From Methylobacillus sp. (GTDB lineage: Bacteria; Pseudomonadota; Gammaproteobacteria; Burkholderiales; Burkholderiaceae_C): 64,000 nt of DNA. The stretch is from the NCBI GenBank assembly GCA_018607835.1, contig JABBAS010000001.1:2197-66196 (forward strand). Reading direction: 5' to 3'. Positions 1-10,667 of this stretch are shown piece after piece (positions within the stretch are counted from its first letter, which is position 1; each line of letters starts with the position of its first letter). Position numbers and translations under genes: made by a program. The notes beneath the pieces were generated by a model that saw only the letters and a program-made list of their open reading frames with translations, did not search any database and was not told the origin of the DNA.

Positions 1-18
1 ACGCCTAGGGCGTGGGCC

Positions 19-2793
19 TCAGCTCGGGGCCGTCTTTTTCACAGCCACTTTTTTTGCGCTGGCTTTTTTAGCACTTGTTTTCTTGGCCGCCGCCTTCTTA
101 GCTGGTGCCTTCTTAGCGGCGGTTTTTTTAGCCGGTGCCGCCGTCACACCGTCGCCGGCGGCTTTCTTGGCGGTTGCGCGTTTGGTGGCTGCCTTCTTAG
201 CTGCTGTGGTTTTTCCTGCGGCGGTTTTCCGAGGAGGGTACTTGCTTACGCGCGGCTCGAACTCAAAAACAACCCGCCCCTCGTCCGCGCTCCACGCCAA
301 GAAGGCTTTGAATGCGCGTCGTGTACGCATGGACACGAATTTGTCCAGCAAGTCGGTCTTCCCCGTGGTGAGCAGTTTTTGAATTTGCTCGGTATCTACC
401 GGCTGTTGCAACACAATCTTGCCCGACTTAAATTTACAACTGGGCGTCGGCTGCGCCTCGGTTGGCACCAACTTTTCGCAAACATACGAGCTACCGTGCT
501 CGAAGACACGGGCCCCACAGCTCGGACAAGCGCCCAATGCCGTGGCCGCACTGAAGTCAACAATTTCTCCGGTATCGGCATTGGCGTCGTTGCCAAAGTC
601 AAACTCCAGCTTCCAGTTCTTATCCTCTTCGCCCCACTTCAGCGCCAGCTCCGCCGTGAACGGCCAGCCCGCTTTTGAGCGGAAGCCGTCCAAGGGGCCA
701 ATCTGCTTGTCGCGTAAAAAGGTCTCTACCTCGTTCAACTCGAAGGCACGGCCTGCCGGTATCTTCGTAATCGAAAAACCGCAACCCTCGGCCTGTGTGG
801 CCGCACCGGTGCAGGTATAGCGCCGATAATTTTCCTTCACAATGCCGCTGCAATTAGGGCATGGCGTTGTCAGCGTTGCGTAATCACCCGGAATGGTGTC
901 GCGGTCATACTCCTTGGCTTTACGCACCATGCGCTCTGTCATCGTCGCAATCTCGCCCATGAAGCTCTCGCGGCTCATCAGGCCTTGCTCCATTTGCGAG
1001 AGCTTGTACTCCCACTCACCCGTTAGCTCTGCACGCGAAAGCTCGTCCACACCTAAGCCGCGCAGCAAGGTCATGAGCTGAAAGGCCTTCGCGGTCGGGA
1101 TCAGCTCACGCCCTTCACGCAGCATGTATTTCTCAGCAATTAGCCCCTCAATAATGCTGGAGCGTGTCGCGGGCGTGCCCAAGCCTTTTTCTTGCATGGC
1201 CTCTCGAAACTCGTCGTCCTCCACGGACTTTCCTGCGCCCTCCATGGCCGACAACAGCGTCGCTTCCGAGTAGCGCGCAGGCGGGCGTGTCTTGAGGTCT
1301 TTTAACAAGGCCTCTATGGTTTGGGCGCCCTCCCCGGCTTGCACGGCGACCAGCGATACGCCATCTTTCTCGTCATCTTGAGCGTCTTTGCCGTAAATCG
1401 CCATCCAGCCGGGTGTTACCAACACCTTGCCTTCGGTCTTAAACGTTTGATCGGCTGCCCGTGTGATGCGCGTCGTGGTCAAAAATTCTGCCGATGGGAA
1501 GAAGACGGCCATGAAGCGTCGCACGACCAAGTCGTACACTTTCTGCTCGGCCTCGCTCAAGCCTGACGGCGCTTGCAACGTCGGAATGATCGCAAAGTGG
1601 TCGCTAACTTTCTTGTTGTCGAACACACGGGGCAACTTGCGGACATACGACTTCTCTATCGCCAACGCCGCGTGTGGCGCCAAGTGCGCCATGCCACTAC
1701 TGGCCAGCATGGCGAAGGTGTCTTGAACCGTTGGCACGTAGTCTTCTGGCAAGGCGCGCGAGTCGGTACGCGGATAGGTCAACGCTTTGTGGCGCTCATA
1801 CAGGCTTTGCGCAATTTGTAACGTGGTTTTGGCCGAGTACCCGAACTTTCCGTTGGCCTCGCGCTGCAACGAGGTGAGGTCAAACAGCGCAGGGCTGGCT
1901 TTGGTAGACGGCGCAGAGGTCTCACTCACCGTCGCAGATTGGTCACGCACCGCATCCACAATTTTTTGCGCCTGCGCCACGTCCCAGAGGCGCTCCGGTT
2001 TTTGCTCTGTGTCTCGGACCTCGCCCTCCGCCGTGGGGGGTCGCTTCCAGTTTTCATCAAACCACTTGCCAACGTATTCGCCTTGCGTCACTTTGAAGGT
2101 GGCGTGGATTTCCCAGTACGGCCGGCTCACAAACTTGCGAATGGCCTCCTCGCGCACCACCACCACCGATAGGGTGGGGGTTTGCACCCGCCCAACGGTG
2201 GTTAAAAAGAAGCCCCCATCGCGGGAGTTAAATGCGGTCATGGCACGCGTGCCGTTGATACCAACCAACCAGTCCGCCTCTGATCGGCAGCGGGCGGCAT
2301 CGGCCAGCGGTTGCATCTGCTCATCAGAGCGCAAATTTACAAACCCATCGCGAATGGCTTGCGGTGTCATAGACTGCAGCCACAAACGCCGTGCAGGCTT
2401 ACCCAACGGTTTCTTCTCACTCGCAAACTGCTCAATGAGCCTAAAAATAAGCTCGCCCTCGCGTCCGGCGTCACACGCATTGATCAGGCGGTCAATGTCT
2501 TTTCGCTTCGCGAGCTTCACGACTGCGTTCAAACGCGACTTGGTCTTCTCTATGGGACGCAGGTCAAAATGCGGGGGCAAGACGGGCAGGTTATTGAAGC
2601 TCCACTTACCGCGCTTCACGTCAAACGCCTCTGGCGCCGCAATCTCTACAAGGTGTCCCACCGCGGAGGTCACCACATACTGCTCGTTCTCAAAGGCGTC
2701 GTCTGACTTCTGAAAAGCACCCGTCGTTGACGTGAGCGCTGCCGCAATATCTTTTGCAACCGAAGGCTTTTCAGCAATGACTAATGTTTTCAT
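19..2793 (-). CDS. topB: DNA topoisomerase III (type IA)
   Basis: Type IA topoisomerase that cuts and rejoins one DNA strand to decatenate replication and recombination intermediates. The Toprim domain is at the N-terminus (LVIAEKPSVAKD at 4-15, acidic DAGREGELI at 108-116). The catalytic tyrosine is in LTYPRTDS (about Tyr340). Two Cys zinc-ribbon-like segments follow (CPNCSG, CPSCGA). The last ~60 residues are Lys/Ala repeats (KKAPAKKAAAKK type), like a histone-H1 tail and probably DNA-binding. I start at MKTLVIAEKP (924 aa); the track start adds 19 residues without homology. It is divergent from the SET gene across about 100 bp. Confidence 0.96.
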   Translation of the reverse strand: MKTLVIAEKPSVAKDIAAALTSTTGAFQKSDDAFENEQYVVTSAVGHLVEIAAPEAFDVKRGKWSFNNLPVLPPHFDLRPIEKTKSRLNAVVKLAKRKDIDRLINACDAGREGELIFRLIEQFASEKKPLGKPARRLWLQSMTPQAIRDGFVNLRSDEQMQPLADAARCRSEADWLVGINGTRAMTAFNSRDGGFFLTTVGRVQTPTLSVVVVREEAIRKFVSRPYWEIHATFKVTQGEYVGKWFDENWKRPPTAEGEVRDTEQKPERLWDVAQAQKIVDAVRDQSATVSETSAPSTKASPALFDLTSLQREANGKFGYSAKTTLQIAQSLYERHKALTYPRTDSRALPEDYVPTVQDTFAMLASSGMAHLAPHAALAIEKSYVRKLPRVFDNKKVSDHFAIIPTLQAPSGLSEAEQKVYDLVVRRFMAVFFPSAEFLTTTRITRAADQTFKTEGKVLVTPGWMAIYGKDAQDDEKDGVSLVAVQAGEGAQTIEALLKDLKTRPPARYSEATLLSAMEGAGKSVEDDEFREAMQEKGLGTPATRSSIIEGLIAEKYMLREGRELIPTAKAFQLMTLLRGLGVDELSRAELTGEWEYKLSQMEQGLMSRESFMGEIATMTERMVRKAKEYDRDTIPGDYATLTTPCPNCSGIVKENYRRYTCTGAATQAEGCGFSITKIPAGRAFELNEVETFLRDKQIGPLDGFRSKAGWPFTAELALKWGEEDKNWKLEFDFGNDANADTGEIVDFSAATALGACPSCGARVFEHGSSYVCEKLVPTEAQPTPSCKFKSGKIVLQQPVDTEQIQKLLTTGKTDLLDKFVSMRTRRAFKAFLAWSADEGRVVFEFEPRVSKYPPRKTAAGKTTAAKKAATKRATAKKAAGDGVTAAPAKKTAAKKAPAKKAAAKKTSAKKASAKKVAVKKTAPS

Positions 2794-2891
2794 CTGTCTA
2801 CAATCTGTTCTGTCTGCTAACGCACAAACACCCCCCGTGCAACGATGCACAGGTAGGGGAACCTTACCAAATTTTTTGAGTCTGTTTTATC

Positions 2892-3518
2892 TTGTCCAAA
2901 ACCAACGCCACCACTCGCTCAAAACCAACGGCCAAAATGTGCGCTGCGGCCCAACAATACAAAGCCCGCGTTGAGGCACGCGACTCCGAGGTCCACGGCA
3001 AAGGCGTCTTCGCCCTAACCGACCTCAAAGCGGATGACACCCTCATCGAATACATTGGTGAGATTATTGACTGGGAGGAGGCCTTGCGTCGCCACCCACA
3101 TGACCCCAGCCAACCGAATCACACGTTTTATTTTCACATTGATGAGTCTCGGGTGATCGATGCCAACGTCGACGGTAACCGCGCACGTTGGATTAATCAC
3201 AGCTGCGACCCTAACTGCGAAGCCAGCGAGGAGGGCGGGCGCGTATTCATCAGAACCCTGCGCGCGATCGCGGCCGGCGACGAATTGTTTTATGACTATG
3301 GCTTGGTCATTGACGAGCCTATGAGCGACGAGTTGAAGGCCGACTACCCCTGCTGGTGCGGCGCACCAACCTGCCGTGGCACCCTGCTCTCAGCGACACC
3401 GGACGCCGACGCGTTTAAGGCAACGAAGACAAAGACCAAGACCAAGCCTAAGGTCAAATCTAAGGTCAAGGCAACGCCTAAAGCAGGGCCCAAGACCAAG
3501 CCCGTCGCAACAAAGTGA
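2892..3518 (+). CDS. SET-domain protein with Lys-rich tail (putative lysine methyltransferase)
   Basis: Small SET-domain protein of 208 aa. Visible elements are HGKGVFA (35-41), the SAM/knot motif NHSCDPNCE (102-110), the FYDYG tyrosine motif (133-137) and a post-SET Cys cluster CWCGAPTC (154-161). Residues from about 177 onward are a KTKTKTKPK-type basic tail. By family it should transfer methyl groups to lysines; the substrate is unknown, and the basic tail suggests a location on DNA. The listed start is TTG without a clear Shine-Dalgarno; an in-frame ATG at 2937 is an alternative. Its stop overlaps birA by 4 bp (GTGA). Confidence 0.88.
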   Translation: MSKTNATTRSKPTAKMCAAAQQYKARVEARDSEVHGKGVFALTDLKADDTLIEYIGEIIDWEEALRRHPHDPSQPNHTFYFHIDESRVIDANVDGNRARWINHSCDPNCEASEEGGRVFIRTLRAIAAGDELFYDYGLVIDEPMSDELKADYPCWCGAPTCRGTLLSATPDADAFKATKTKTKTKPKVKSKVKATPKAGPKTKPVATK

Positions 3519-4342
3519 CCACGACCGACCCACGAGCATCCGGCGCCAGCGACGACGTGTTTCGCGCGCTCAACGGCGCAGCGGAAGCCATCTGGTTGGA
3601 CAACCACGCCACATGGCCGGATGTTAGCGTAGAGGTGCTTCCCTCGATTGACTCCACCAACACCGCGCTCATGCGGCGGGCCCGCGTAGGGCAGCACCAA
3701 CCAGTGGTGCTGATGGCCGTCACCCAGACCGCCGGCAAAGGCCGCTCAGGTAAGGCCTGGGAGAGCCCTGCAGGCGACTCCCTGAGTTTTTCGGTTGGCC
3801 TACCCATGGCGGCTGACGCGCCGCTGTCAGGCCTGTCACTGGCCATTGGCTTGGCGCTGGCAGAGAAGCTCACCCCACGCGCACACATTAAATGGCCAAA
3901 TGATTTATGGGTAGACCAGCAGAAGCTGGCAGGCATTTTGATTGAGGTGGCCACGCTTGGCCACACGCGCTTTGTGGTGGTTGGGGTGGGCCTCAACATA
4001 CAGACGCCACAGCTGCTGCACCCCACTGCGGCCGCCGTGCCACCCATTGGCTTGCGTGACGTCACAGGCGACCCCGCGCTGGACATCGGTGAGACAGCCG
4101 CTCACTGTGTCAATCAGGTCTTCGCGGCCTTCACACACTTTACAGAGTCGGGCTTTTCCTCGCTGATTGAGCGCTACGCCGACAGGGACGCACTGCGGGA
4201 CGTGGCCGTGCGGTTGTCCGACGGGACAACTGGCACCGCGCGCGGCGTTACGGCGGCAGGTGCGTTGCGCTTAGAAAGAGCGGACGGCACAATGGTCGAC
4301 ATCATCAGCCAAGAAGTCAGTGTTCGGCCATGCGCTACCTAG
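3515..4342 (+). CDS. birA: Biotin--[acetyl-CoA-carboxylase] ligase
   Basis: Attaches biotin to the acetyl-CoA carboxylase carrier protein through biotinyl-AMP. The ATP/biotin loop is AGKGRSGKAW (73-82), a variant of the usual GRGRRGR. KWPNDLW (126-132) and KLAGILIE (137-144) are the other family motifs. At 275 aa it has no N-terminal helix-turn-helix, so it is a ligase only and not a bifunctional repressor. The GTG start overlaps the SET stop, and its 3' end overlaps the SPOR gene by 13 bp, so all three are probably co-transcribed. Confidence 0.93.
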   Translation: MTTTDPRASGASDDVFRALNGAAEAIWLDNHATWPDVSVEVLPSIDSTNTALMRRARVGQHQPVVLMAVTQTAGKGRSGKAWESPAGDSLSFSVGLPMAADAPLSGLSLAIGLALAEKLTPRAHIKWPNDLWVDQQKLAGILIEVATLGHTRFVVVGVGLNIQTPQLLHPTAAAVPPIGLRDVTGDPALDIGETAAHCVNQVFAAFTHFTESGFSSLIERYADRDALRDVAVRLSDGTTGTARGVTAAGALRLERADGTMVDIISQEVSVRPCAT

Positions 4343-5139
4343 TCATCATTTTTCTTCTAACCCTTAACGGGCTTGTTTGGCTCTGGGGTCATGACCACCT
4401 GCGATCGGTGGGTCTCCCTGCGCCAAGTCTGAGTACCGACGCGTCCTCCGAGCGCCCGAACGATGCGAAAGCTGCTAAGGCCGCTGCTGAGGCTGCTGCT
4501 GAGACGAATGGCGCGCTGGCTCCCGACGCCGCACCGGTTGCGCTCGTTGCACCCGTTACGCCCGTTGCGCCGGCCCCCCCATCAACACCCGCCGCATCAA
4601 TAGCCACCGCAAAAACGCCAACCAGCGCGGTGCCACCACCCTTTACAAACGCGACGAGCCAGTCGGTGATGCCCGCCAGTTGCTGGCAAGCGCGGTTTTG
4701 GCCCGCCGAGGCAAAGTCCGCGCTATTGGCTGCACTGACCCGCCAAGCGGACGACGTGCTGTGGCGGCTGTTACCCAGCCAGCTTGACCAACGCTGGGTC
4801 GTCATCAACGACGGCAGCGGGCAGGCCTTGGCGCAGTTAAAAACCCGGCTGCGCCGGGCGGGTTTGGATTACAGAGACAGCAAGCCCCCCTTTCCGCCAG
4901 GCGTCATCGTCGGCACCTTCAGCACGGAGGGGGCAGCGAACGCCCTACTGGCAGAGTTGAACGCACGCCGCGAACAGGGGTTTGAGGTGAGGCAATCTCG
5001 GCCAGACAGTCTTGTCTGGGAGGTCGCTATTTATGCACACACCGCCTTAGATCGCGACCGCTTATTGGCGGCACTGGATGCGATTCCGCGCTATGACAAC
5101 GGTGAGTTGCGTATTTCGGACTGCCCAGACAAACCTTAG
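4330..5139 (+). CDS. SPOR-domain-like membrane-anchored protein
   Basis: 269-aa protein with one N-terminal membrane segment (YLVIIFLLTLNGLVWLWG) in an N-in orientation. A low-complexity Ala/Pro/Val linker (~35-115) and a C-terminal globular region (~120-265) follow. The latter resembles SPOR modules that bind denuded septal peptidoglycan, but I assign SPOR from pattern and location only. In related genomes a protein like this follows birA, usually with coaX between; coaX is absent here. A perfect bidirectional terminator follows. Confidence 0.65.
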   Translation: MRYLVIIFLLTLNGLVWLWGHDHLRSVGLPAPSLSTDASSERPNDAKAAKAAAEAAAETNGALAPDAAPVALVAPVTPVAPAPPSTPAASIATAKTPTSAVPPPFTNATSQSVMPASCWQARFWPAEAKSALLAALTRQADDVLWRLLPSQLDQRWVVINDGSGQALAQLKTRLRRAGLDYRDSKPPFPPGVIVGTFSTEGAANALLAELNARREQGFEVRQSRPDSLVWEVAIYAHTALDRDRLLAALDAIPRYDNGELRISDCPDKP

Positions 5140-5163
5140 TTGTCGCTGCATAGCGCGCTCACA

Positions 5164-5190
5164 AAAAAGCCGGCAAGTCGCCGGCTTTTT
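5164..5190. terminator. Bidirectional intrinsic terminator
   Basis: Perfect 11-bp stem AAAAAGCCGGC / GCCGGCTTTTT with a 5-nt loop (AAGTC). It has A and T tracts on both sides, so it ends both the SPOR gene and the convergent gap gene. Confidence 0.93.
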
Positions 5191-5212
5191 AATGCACAGG
5201 GCAGGTCACGGT

Positions 5213-6235
<1,023 letters not shown>

Positions 6236-6277
6236 TCATTAATTCAAATTACAGCCAGCCAGTTGCGACCACCGACA

Positions 6278-8308
6278 TCAGCCACGAAGCACTTTTTCAA
6301 CCGTATCTGCCACGTTCTTTTCGGTAAAGCCGAAGTGCGCAAACAAGGCGGGAGCCGGCGCTGACTCACCGAAGGTATCCAAACCGACGACCGCAGCGCA
6401 ACCGTACTTCCACCAGCCATCCGTGCTGCCCATCTCCACCGCAACGCGGGGTAGGCCCTTGGGCAAAACAGACAACTTATACGCCACCGTCTGGCGATCG
6501 AACGTGGTGGTGCTGGGCATAGACACCACACGCACAGCAATACCGCGCTGCGCCAACACGCCTTGCGCTTTCAATGCCAGCGCGACCTCGGACCCTGTCG
6601 CCACAATCACCGCTTGCGCTTTCTTACGCAACCCCACCTCGCTGGGCTCGGCGAGCACATACGCGCCCTTGCTGATTTCGTCTAGGGCCAACTTAGGGCT
6701 GTATGGCAAGTTTTGACGCGACAGCAGCAACGCGGATGGCCGCGTTGTGTTTTGCAACGCAGACGCCCATGCGACCGCCGTCTCTGCCGTGTCCGCTGGG
6801 CGCCACACGTCTAGGTTCGGAATCAGCCGCAGGCTGGCGGCATGCTCAATAGATTGGTGTGTCGGGCCATCTTCACCCAAACCGATGGAGTCGTGCGTAA
6901 AGACATGCACCACGCGCTTCTTCATGAGAGCGGCCATACGGATGGCATTGCGGCTGTAATCGCTAAACGTCAGAAAGGTGCCGCCGTAAGGGATGTAACC
7001 ACCGTGCAACGCAACGCCGTTCATGATGGCGGCCATACCAAACTCACGAACGCCGTAATTGATGTGGCGCCCGCCCACCCCTTCAGCGGTGTTGCTCACG
7101 GCACCCGCCGCGTCCACGCGCAGGTTGGGAGTCGACGGTGTATTGGTGAGGTTAGAGCCGGTTAAGTCGGCGGAGCCGCCCAACATCTCCGGCAATGCCG
7201 CGGTGAAAAAGCCCAATGCAATTTGCGAGGCCTTGCGCGACGCAACGGTCTCGGCCTTGGTGTCCGCAGCCACAATGGCGTCAAACGCGATTTGCTGGAA
7301 ATTAGCGGGTAAGTCACCCTTCATCCGTCGCAGCAACTCCGACGCCAACGCGGGATGTGCGGCTTGATACGCTGCAAAACGAGTGCTCCAGCTGGCTTGG
7401 GCATCGGCACCCGTCGCCACCGCGCTCCAATCGTCATACACAGCGGCGGGAATCTCAAATGGTGCATGGTCCCAACCGAGCGCTGCACGTGTCAGCGCTA
7501 TTTCCTCAGGGCCCAGCGGCTCGCCGTGCGCCTTCGCGGTGTTGGCACGGTTAGGTGAACCCTTGCCAATCGCGGTTTTACAAACAATCAAGGTGGGCTT
7601 GTCCGCACTGTTCTTGGCAGCAGCAATCGCTTGGTCAACGGCATGGACGTCATGGCCATCAATGGGGCCAATCACTTGCCAACCGTAAGCCTTGAAGCGT
7701 GCTGGGGTGTCATCAACAAACCACGGGGCAACCTGACCGTCAATGGAGATGCCGTTGTCGTCGTACAGCGCGATCAGCTTGTTTAGTTTCCAAGCACCGG
7801 CCAACGCGCTGGCCTCGTGGCTGATGCCTTCCATCAAACAGCCATCGCCCAAGAAGACGTAGGTTTGATGGTCGACCACCTGATGCCCGGCGCGATTAAA
7901 TTCGTTGGCAAGTAATTTTTCAGCAAGCGCCATACCTACGGCGTTGGTCAAGCCTTGGCCCAATGGGCCGGTGGTCGTCTCTATGCCCGGCGTCACGTCC
8001 ACCTCCGGGTGGCCCGGTGTCTTGCTGTGCAATTTGCGGAAGTTTTTGAGCTCGTCTATGGATAAATCGTAACCCGTGAGGTGCAACAGGCTGTAGATCA
8101 GCATCGACCCATGGCCGTTGGAAAGTACAAACCGATCACGGTCCACCCAATGCGGGTCTTTTGGGTTGTGCTTTAAATGCTTAGACCACAGCGCAACCGC
8201 CATGTCAGCCATGCCCATAGGGGCGCCGGGATGACCCGAGTTGGCTTGTTGTACAGCGTCCATCGCCAATGCACGAATTGCATTGGCCATATTGGTGGTG
8301 TTGGCCAT
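6278..8308 (-). CDS. tkt: Transketolase
   Basis: Thiamine-diphosphate enzyme moving two-carbon ketol units in the pentose phosphate or Calvin pathways. The order is an N-terminal TPP domain (SGHPGAPMG at 24-32, TPP motif GDGCLMEG at 154-161), then a pyrimidine-binding domain with [10 protein letters not shown], then a C-terminal domain. It is full length at 676 aa. It precedes gap. No phosphoribulokinase or RuBisCO gene is in view, so a pentose phosphate role is the default. Confidence 0.97.
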   Translation of the reverse strand: MANTTNMANAIRALAMDAVQQANSGHPGAPMGMADMAVALWSKHLKHNPKDPHWVDRDRFVLSNGHGSMLIYSLLHLTGYDLSIDELKNFRKLHSKTPGHPEVDVTPGIETTTGPLGQGLTNAVGMALAEKLLANEFNRAGHQVVDHQTYVFLGDGCLMEGISHEASALAGAWKLNKLIALYDDNGISIDGQVAPWFVDDTPARFKAYGWQVIGPIDGHDVHAVDQAIAAAKNSADKPTLIVCKTAIGKGSPNRANTAKAHGEPLGPEEIALTRAALGWDHAPFEIPAAVYDDWSAVATGADAQASWSTRFAAYQAAHPALASELLRRMKGDLPANFQQIAFDAIVAADTKAETVASRKASQIALGFFTAALPEMLGGSADLTGSNLTNTPSTPNLRVDAAGAVSNTAEGVGGRHINYGVREFGMAAIMNGVALHGGYIPYGGTFLTFSDYSRNAIRMAALMKKRVVHVFTHDSIGLGEDGPTHQSIEHAASLRLIPNLDVWRPADTAETAVAWASALQNTTRPSALLLSRQNLPYSPKLALDEISKGAYVLAEPSEVGLRKKAQAVIVATGSEVALALKAQGVLAQRGIAVRVVSMPSTTTFDRQTVAYKLSVLPKGLPRVAVEMGSTDGWWKYGCAAVVGLDTFGESAPAPALFAHFGFTEKNVADTVEKVLRG

Positions 8309-8441
8309 AGGTGTCCTGTGAAGGGTGGTATCAGTTAGGGCGCCTGAGCATCGCGCGTCAGACAGCCCATTATTTTAGCCGCATGCGCCAGCGCCTTCGT
8401 TGTCTTGGGCGCTGTCGCAGGCGCGTTGCAAATACAGGACA

Positions 8442-9230
8442 ATGTCCGACATGATCACCAACGGCATCATTTTGGCAGCTGGGCGGGGCGAGCGCATGCG
8501 CCCGCTCACCGATCACACGCCCAAACCCATGCTGGCCGTTCACGGCCAACCGCTCATGGCGTGGGCGGCCCAACGCATGCAAGCGGGCGGCGTTCAGACG
8601 CTCATTGTGAACACGGCTTGGTTGGGCGAGCACATTGAATCGCACTTTGGCGACCACGCCTCTGGCTTGCCCATTCACTACTCACACGAGGGCCTAGATT
8701 TCGGACGCGCCCTGGAAACGGCTGGCGGTATCGCCCGCGCACTGCCCCTGTTGCCTGCAGCGGCCCCGGCATTTTGGCTAGCGGCGGGTGACGTCTATGC
8801 ACCCGATTTTGACTTCAGCACGTCGGACACTCTCGGCAGACCCATGGCATGGGTTGACGCGTTTTTGCGCAGTCCACGCTTGGCGCACCTGTGGATGGTG
8901 GCCAACCCAGACCATCACCCCCACGGTGATTTCACCCTCACGGCTGACGGTCTGCTACACCATGGGGCGGACGCGACGGGGCCGCGCCTCACCTACGCGA
9001 CCATTGGTTTATTCAAACCCACCCTGTTTTCGCAGGCCTGGTCCCAGATTCCAGCGGGGAATCCCGCTGGCGTTGCCAGCCCATTGGCACCGCTGCTGAG
9101 ACAGGCCATGGATGCCGGATTGGTTAGCGGTGCGCGCTATGACGGCCAATGGGTGGACGTTGGCACGCCAGCGCGATTGGCGACGCTGAACGCCACCCCG
9201 CCCCACGCCAGCCATGGCCGCACGGGTTAG
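8442..9230 (+). CDS. murU: N-acetylmuramate alpha-1-phosphate uridylyltransferase-type nucleotidyltransferase
   Basis: Sugar-1-phosphate nucleotidyltransferase of ~262 aa with the family signature GIILAAGRGERMRPLTDHTPKPML at the N-terminus. In the cell-wall recycling bypass known from Pseudomonas, AmgK phosphorylates MurNAc and MurU makes UDP-MurNAc. An amgK homologue lies at 19.4 kb, which supports the MurU call over a generic GlmU or mannose enzyme. The track start (TTG 8400) is too long. ATG 8442 or ATG 8451 are both possible; AGGAC at 8436-8440 fits the second better. Confidence 0.82.
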   Translation: MSDMITNGIILAAGRGERMRPLTDHTPKPMLAVHGQPLMAWAAQRMQAGGVQTLIVNTAWLGEHIESHFGDHASGLPIHYSHEGLDFGRALETAGGIARALPLLPAAAPAFWLAAGDVYAPDFDFSTSDTLGRPMAWVDAFLRSPRLAHLWMVANPDHHPHGDFTLTADGLLHHGADATGPRLTYATIGLFKPTLFSQAWSQIPAGNPAGVASPLAPLLRQAMDAGLVSGARYDGQWVDVGTPARLATLNATPPHASHGRTG

Positions 9231-9260
9231 ACTGGCCATTAAACAAGTAGGCAACCCGCT

Positions 9261-10655
9261 ATGAATCCGCTTTTACAAACACACCTCACGCCCTCTGACA
9301 CGGGTGTTTACGCCGAACGGCGCGCACGCTTGGCGCAGGCCTTGGGGCCAAACGCGCTGGCCATTATTCCAACGGCACCCGAGCGTATGCGCAACCGGGA
9401 TGCCGACTTCCCCTTTCGGTTCGATAGCTACTTCTTTTACCTGTGTGGTTTCGCGGAACCCAATGCGGTCTTACTGATTGACAGCAGCGGCCACACAACC
9501 TTGCTCTGTCAGGCCAAGGACCTAGAGCGAGAAATGTGGGACGGCTACCGATTGGGGCCCCTTGAGGCACCCAGCGCGCTTGGCATTCAATCGGCAGCCC
9601 CCATCGCTGAGAAGCACGCCGTGATTGCGAAGCAACTTGAAAATAAGCACGCCGTCTGGTGGCCCTTTGCCACCCACGAAGGCCTGGGTCAGGACGTTGA
9701 GCGCTGGCTAGATGCGGTGCGAGCGAAAGCGCGTGCTGGCGTGCGGTGTCCATCCATGCAAAGCGACGTGTGCGCGATTCTGGATGAAATGCGCCTCGTT
9801 AAAGATACCCACGAAATACAGACCATGGGCCGTGCGGGCAGCATCAGCGCCCACGCACACGTGCGGGCAATGCGCTACAGTGCGGCGGCCCTCCGGCGAG
9901 GAGAGGACCTGAGGGAATACCATTTGGAAGCGGAGCTCTTACACGCGTTTAGAAGCGGCGGCGCGCAGTTCCCAGCCTACACATCGATCGTCGCCGCCGG
10001 TGCGAACGCGTGTGTTTTGCACTACCGCGCGGGAAATCAGGCGGTTGTGTCCGGTGACTTGGTACTGATTGACGCGGGTTGCGAGCTCGATGGCTATGCC
10101 GCCGACATCACACGTACGTTTCCTGCCAATGGCGTGTTTAGCGCACCGCAACGGGACGTCTACGCGGTGGTACTGGCAAGCCAAGAGGCCGCTGTCGCCG
10201 CGACGCGCCCAGGCGCCCGCTTTAATGACCCACATGACGCCGCGCTGCGCGTGCTTTGCGAAGGCCTACTCGACTTGGGAATACTCAACCGGCAAGACGC
10301 GGGCACCGTTGACGACGTGATTGCCAACCGGCTATACAGCCCGTTTTATATGCACCGAACCAGCCACTGGCTCGGCTTGGATGTCCACGACTGCGGCGCT
10401 TACAGTGAGCCGCTTAGCGAGGCGTCAGCTGGCGTTGCGCCGGCGACACCGCTGACGCGGCCCCTGGTACCCGGCATGGTGTTGACCATTGAGCCCGGCC
10501 TCTATATCCGCCCGGCAGAGCAGGTGCCCGAGGCCTTTCACCACATTGGTATTCGCATTGAAGACGACGCCTTGGTCACCGCTGACGGCTGCACCCTCTT
10601 GACCCGCGAGGTGCCGGTCGCAATCGACGAGATTGAGGCGCTCATGCGGGCGTGA
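9261..10655 (+). CDS. pepP: Xaa-Pro aminopeptidase (M24B)
   Basis: Removes N-terminal residues that precede proline. The N-terminal creatinase-like domain (FPFRFDSYFFYLCGF) is followed by a pita-bread metalloprotease domain. Dinuclear metal ligands are visible: LIDAGCELDGYAADITR (two Asp, from about residue 270), HRTSHWLGLDVHD (His), TIEPGLY and GIRIEDD (two Glu). At 464 aa the length is usual. It is 30 bp after murU and 12 bp before the MOSC gene, so these look like one transcript. Confidence 0.95.
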   Translation: MNPLLQTHLTPSDTGVYAERRARLAQALGPNALAIIPTAPERMRNRDADFPFRFDSYFFYLCGFAEPNAVLLIDSSGHTTLLCQAKDLEREMWDGYRLGPLEAPSALGIQSAAPIAEKHAVIAKQLENKHAVWWPFATHEGLGQDVERWLDAVRAKARAGVRCPSMQSDVCAILDEMRLVKDTHEIQTMGRAGSISAHAHVRAMRYSAAALRRGEDLREYHLEAELLHAFRSGGAQFPAYTSIVAAGANACVLHYRAGNQAVVSGDLVLIDAGCELDGYAADITRTFPANGVFSAPQRDVYAVVLASQEAAVAATRPGARFNDPHDAALRVLCEGLLDLGILNRQDAGTVDDVIANRLYSPFYMHRTSHWLGLDVHDCGAYSEPLSEASAGVAPATPLTRPLVPGMVLTIEPGLYIRPAEQVPEAFHHIGIRIEDDALVTADGCTLLTREVPVAIDEIEALMRA

Positions 10656-10667
10656 CCCCCTAATCCC

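Noticed and set aside
1787-2713. 308-aa plus-strand ORF
   Set aside because: Lies antisense within topB, whose motifs are intact; a Ser/Arg-rich composition without family features marks a shadow.
3478-4086. 202-aa minus-strand ORF
   Set aside because: Antisense to birA, which has all its motifs.
8370-8678. 102-aa minus-strand ORF between tkt and murU
   Set aside because: Overlaps the murU signature region in antisense; the rest is the divergent promoter gap.
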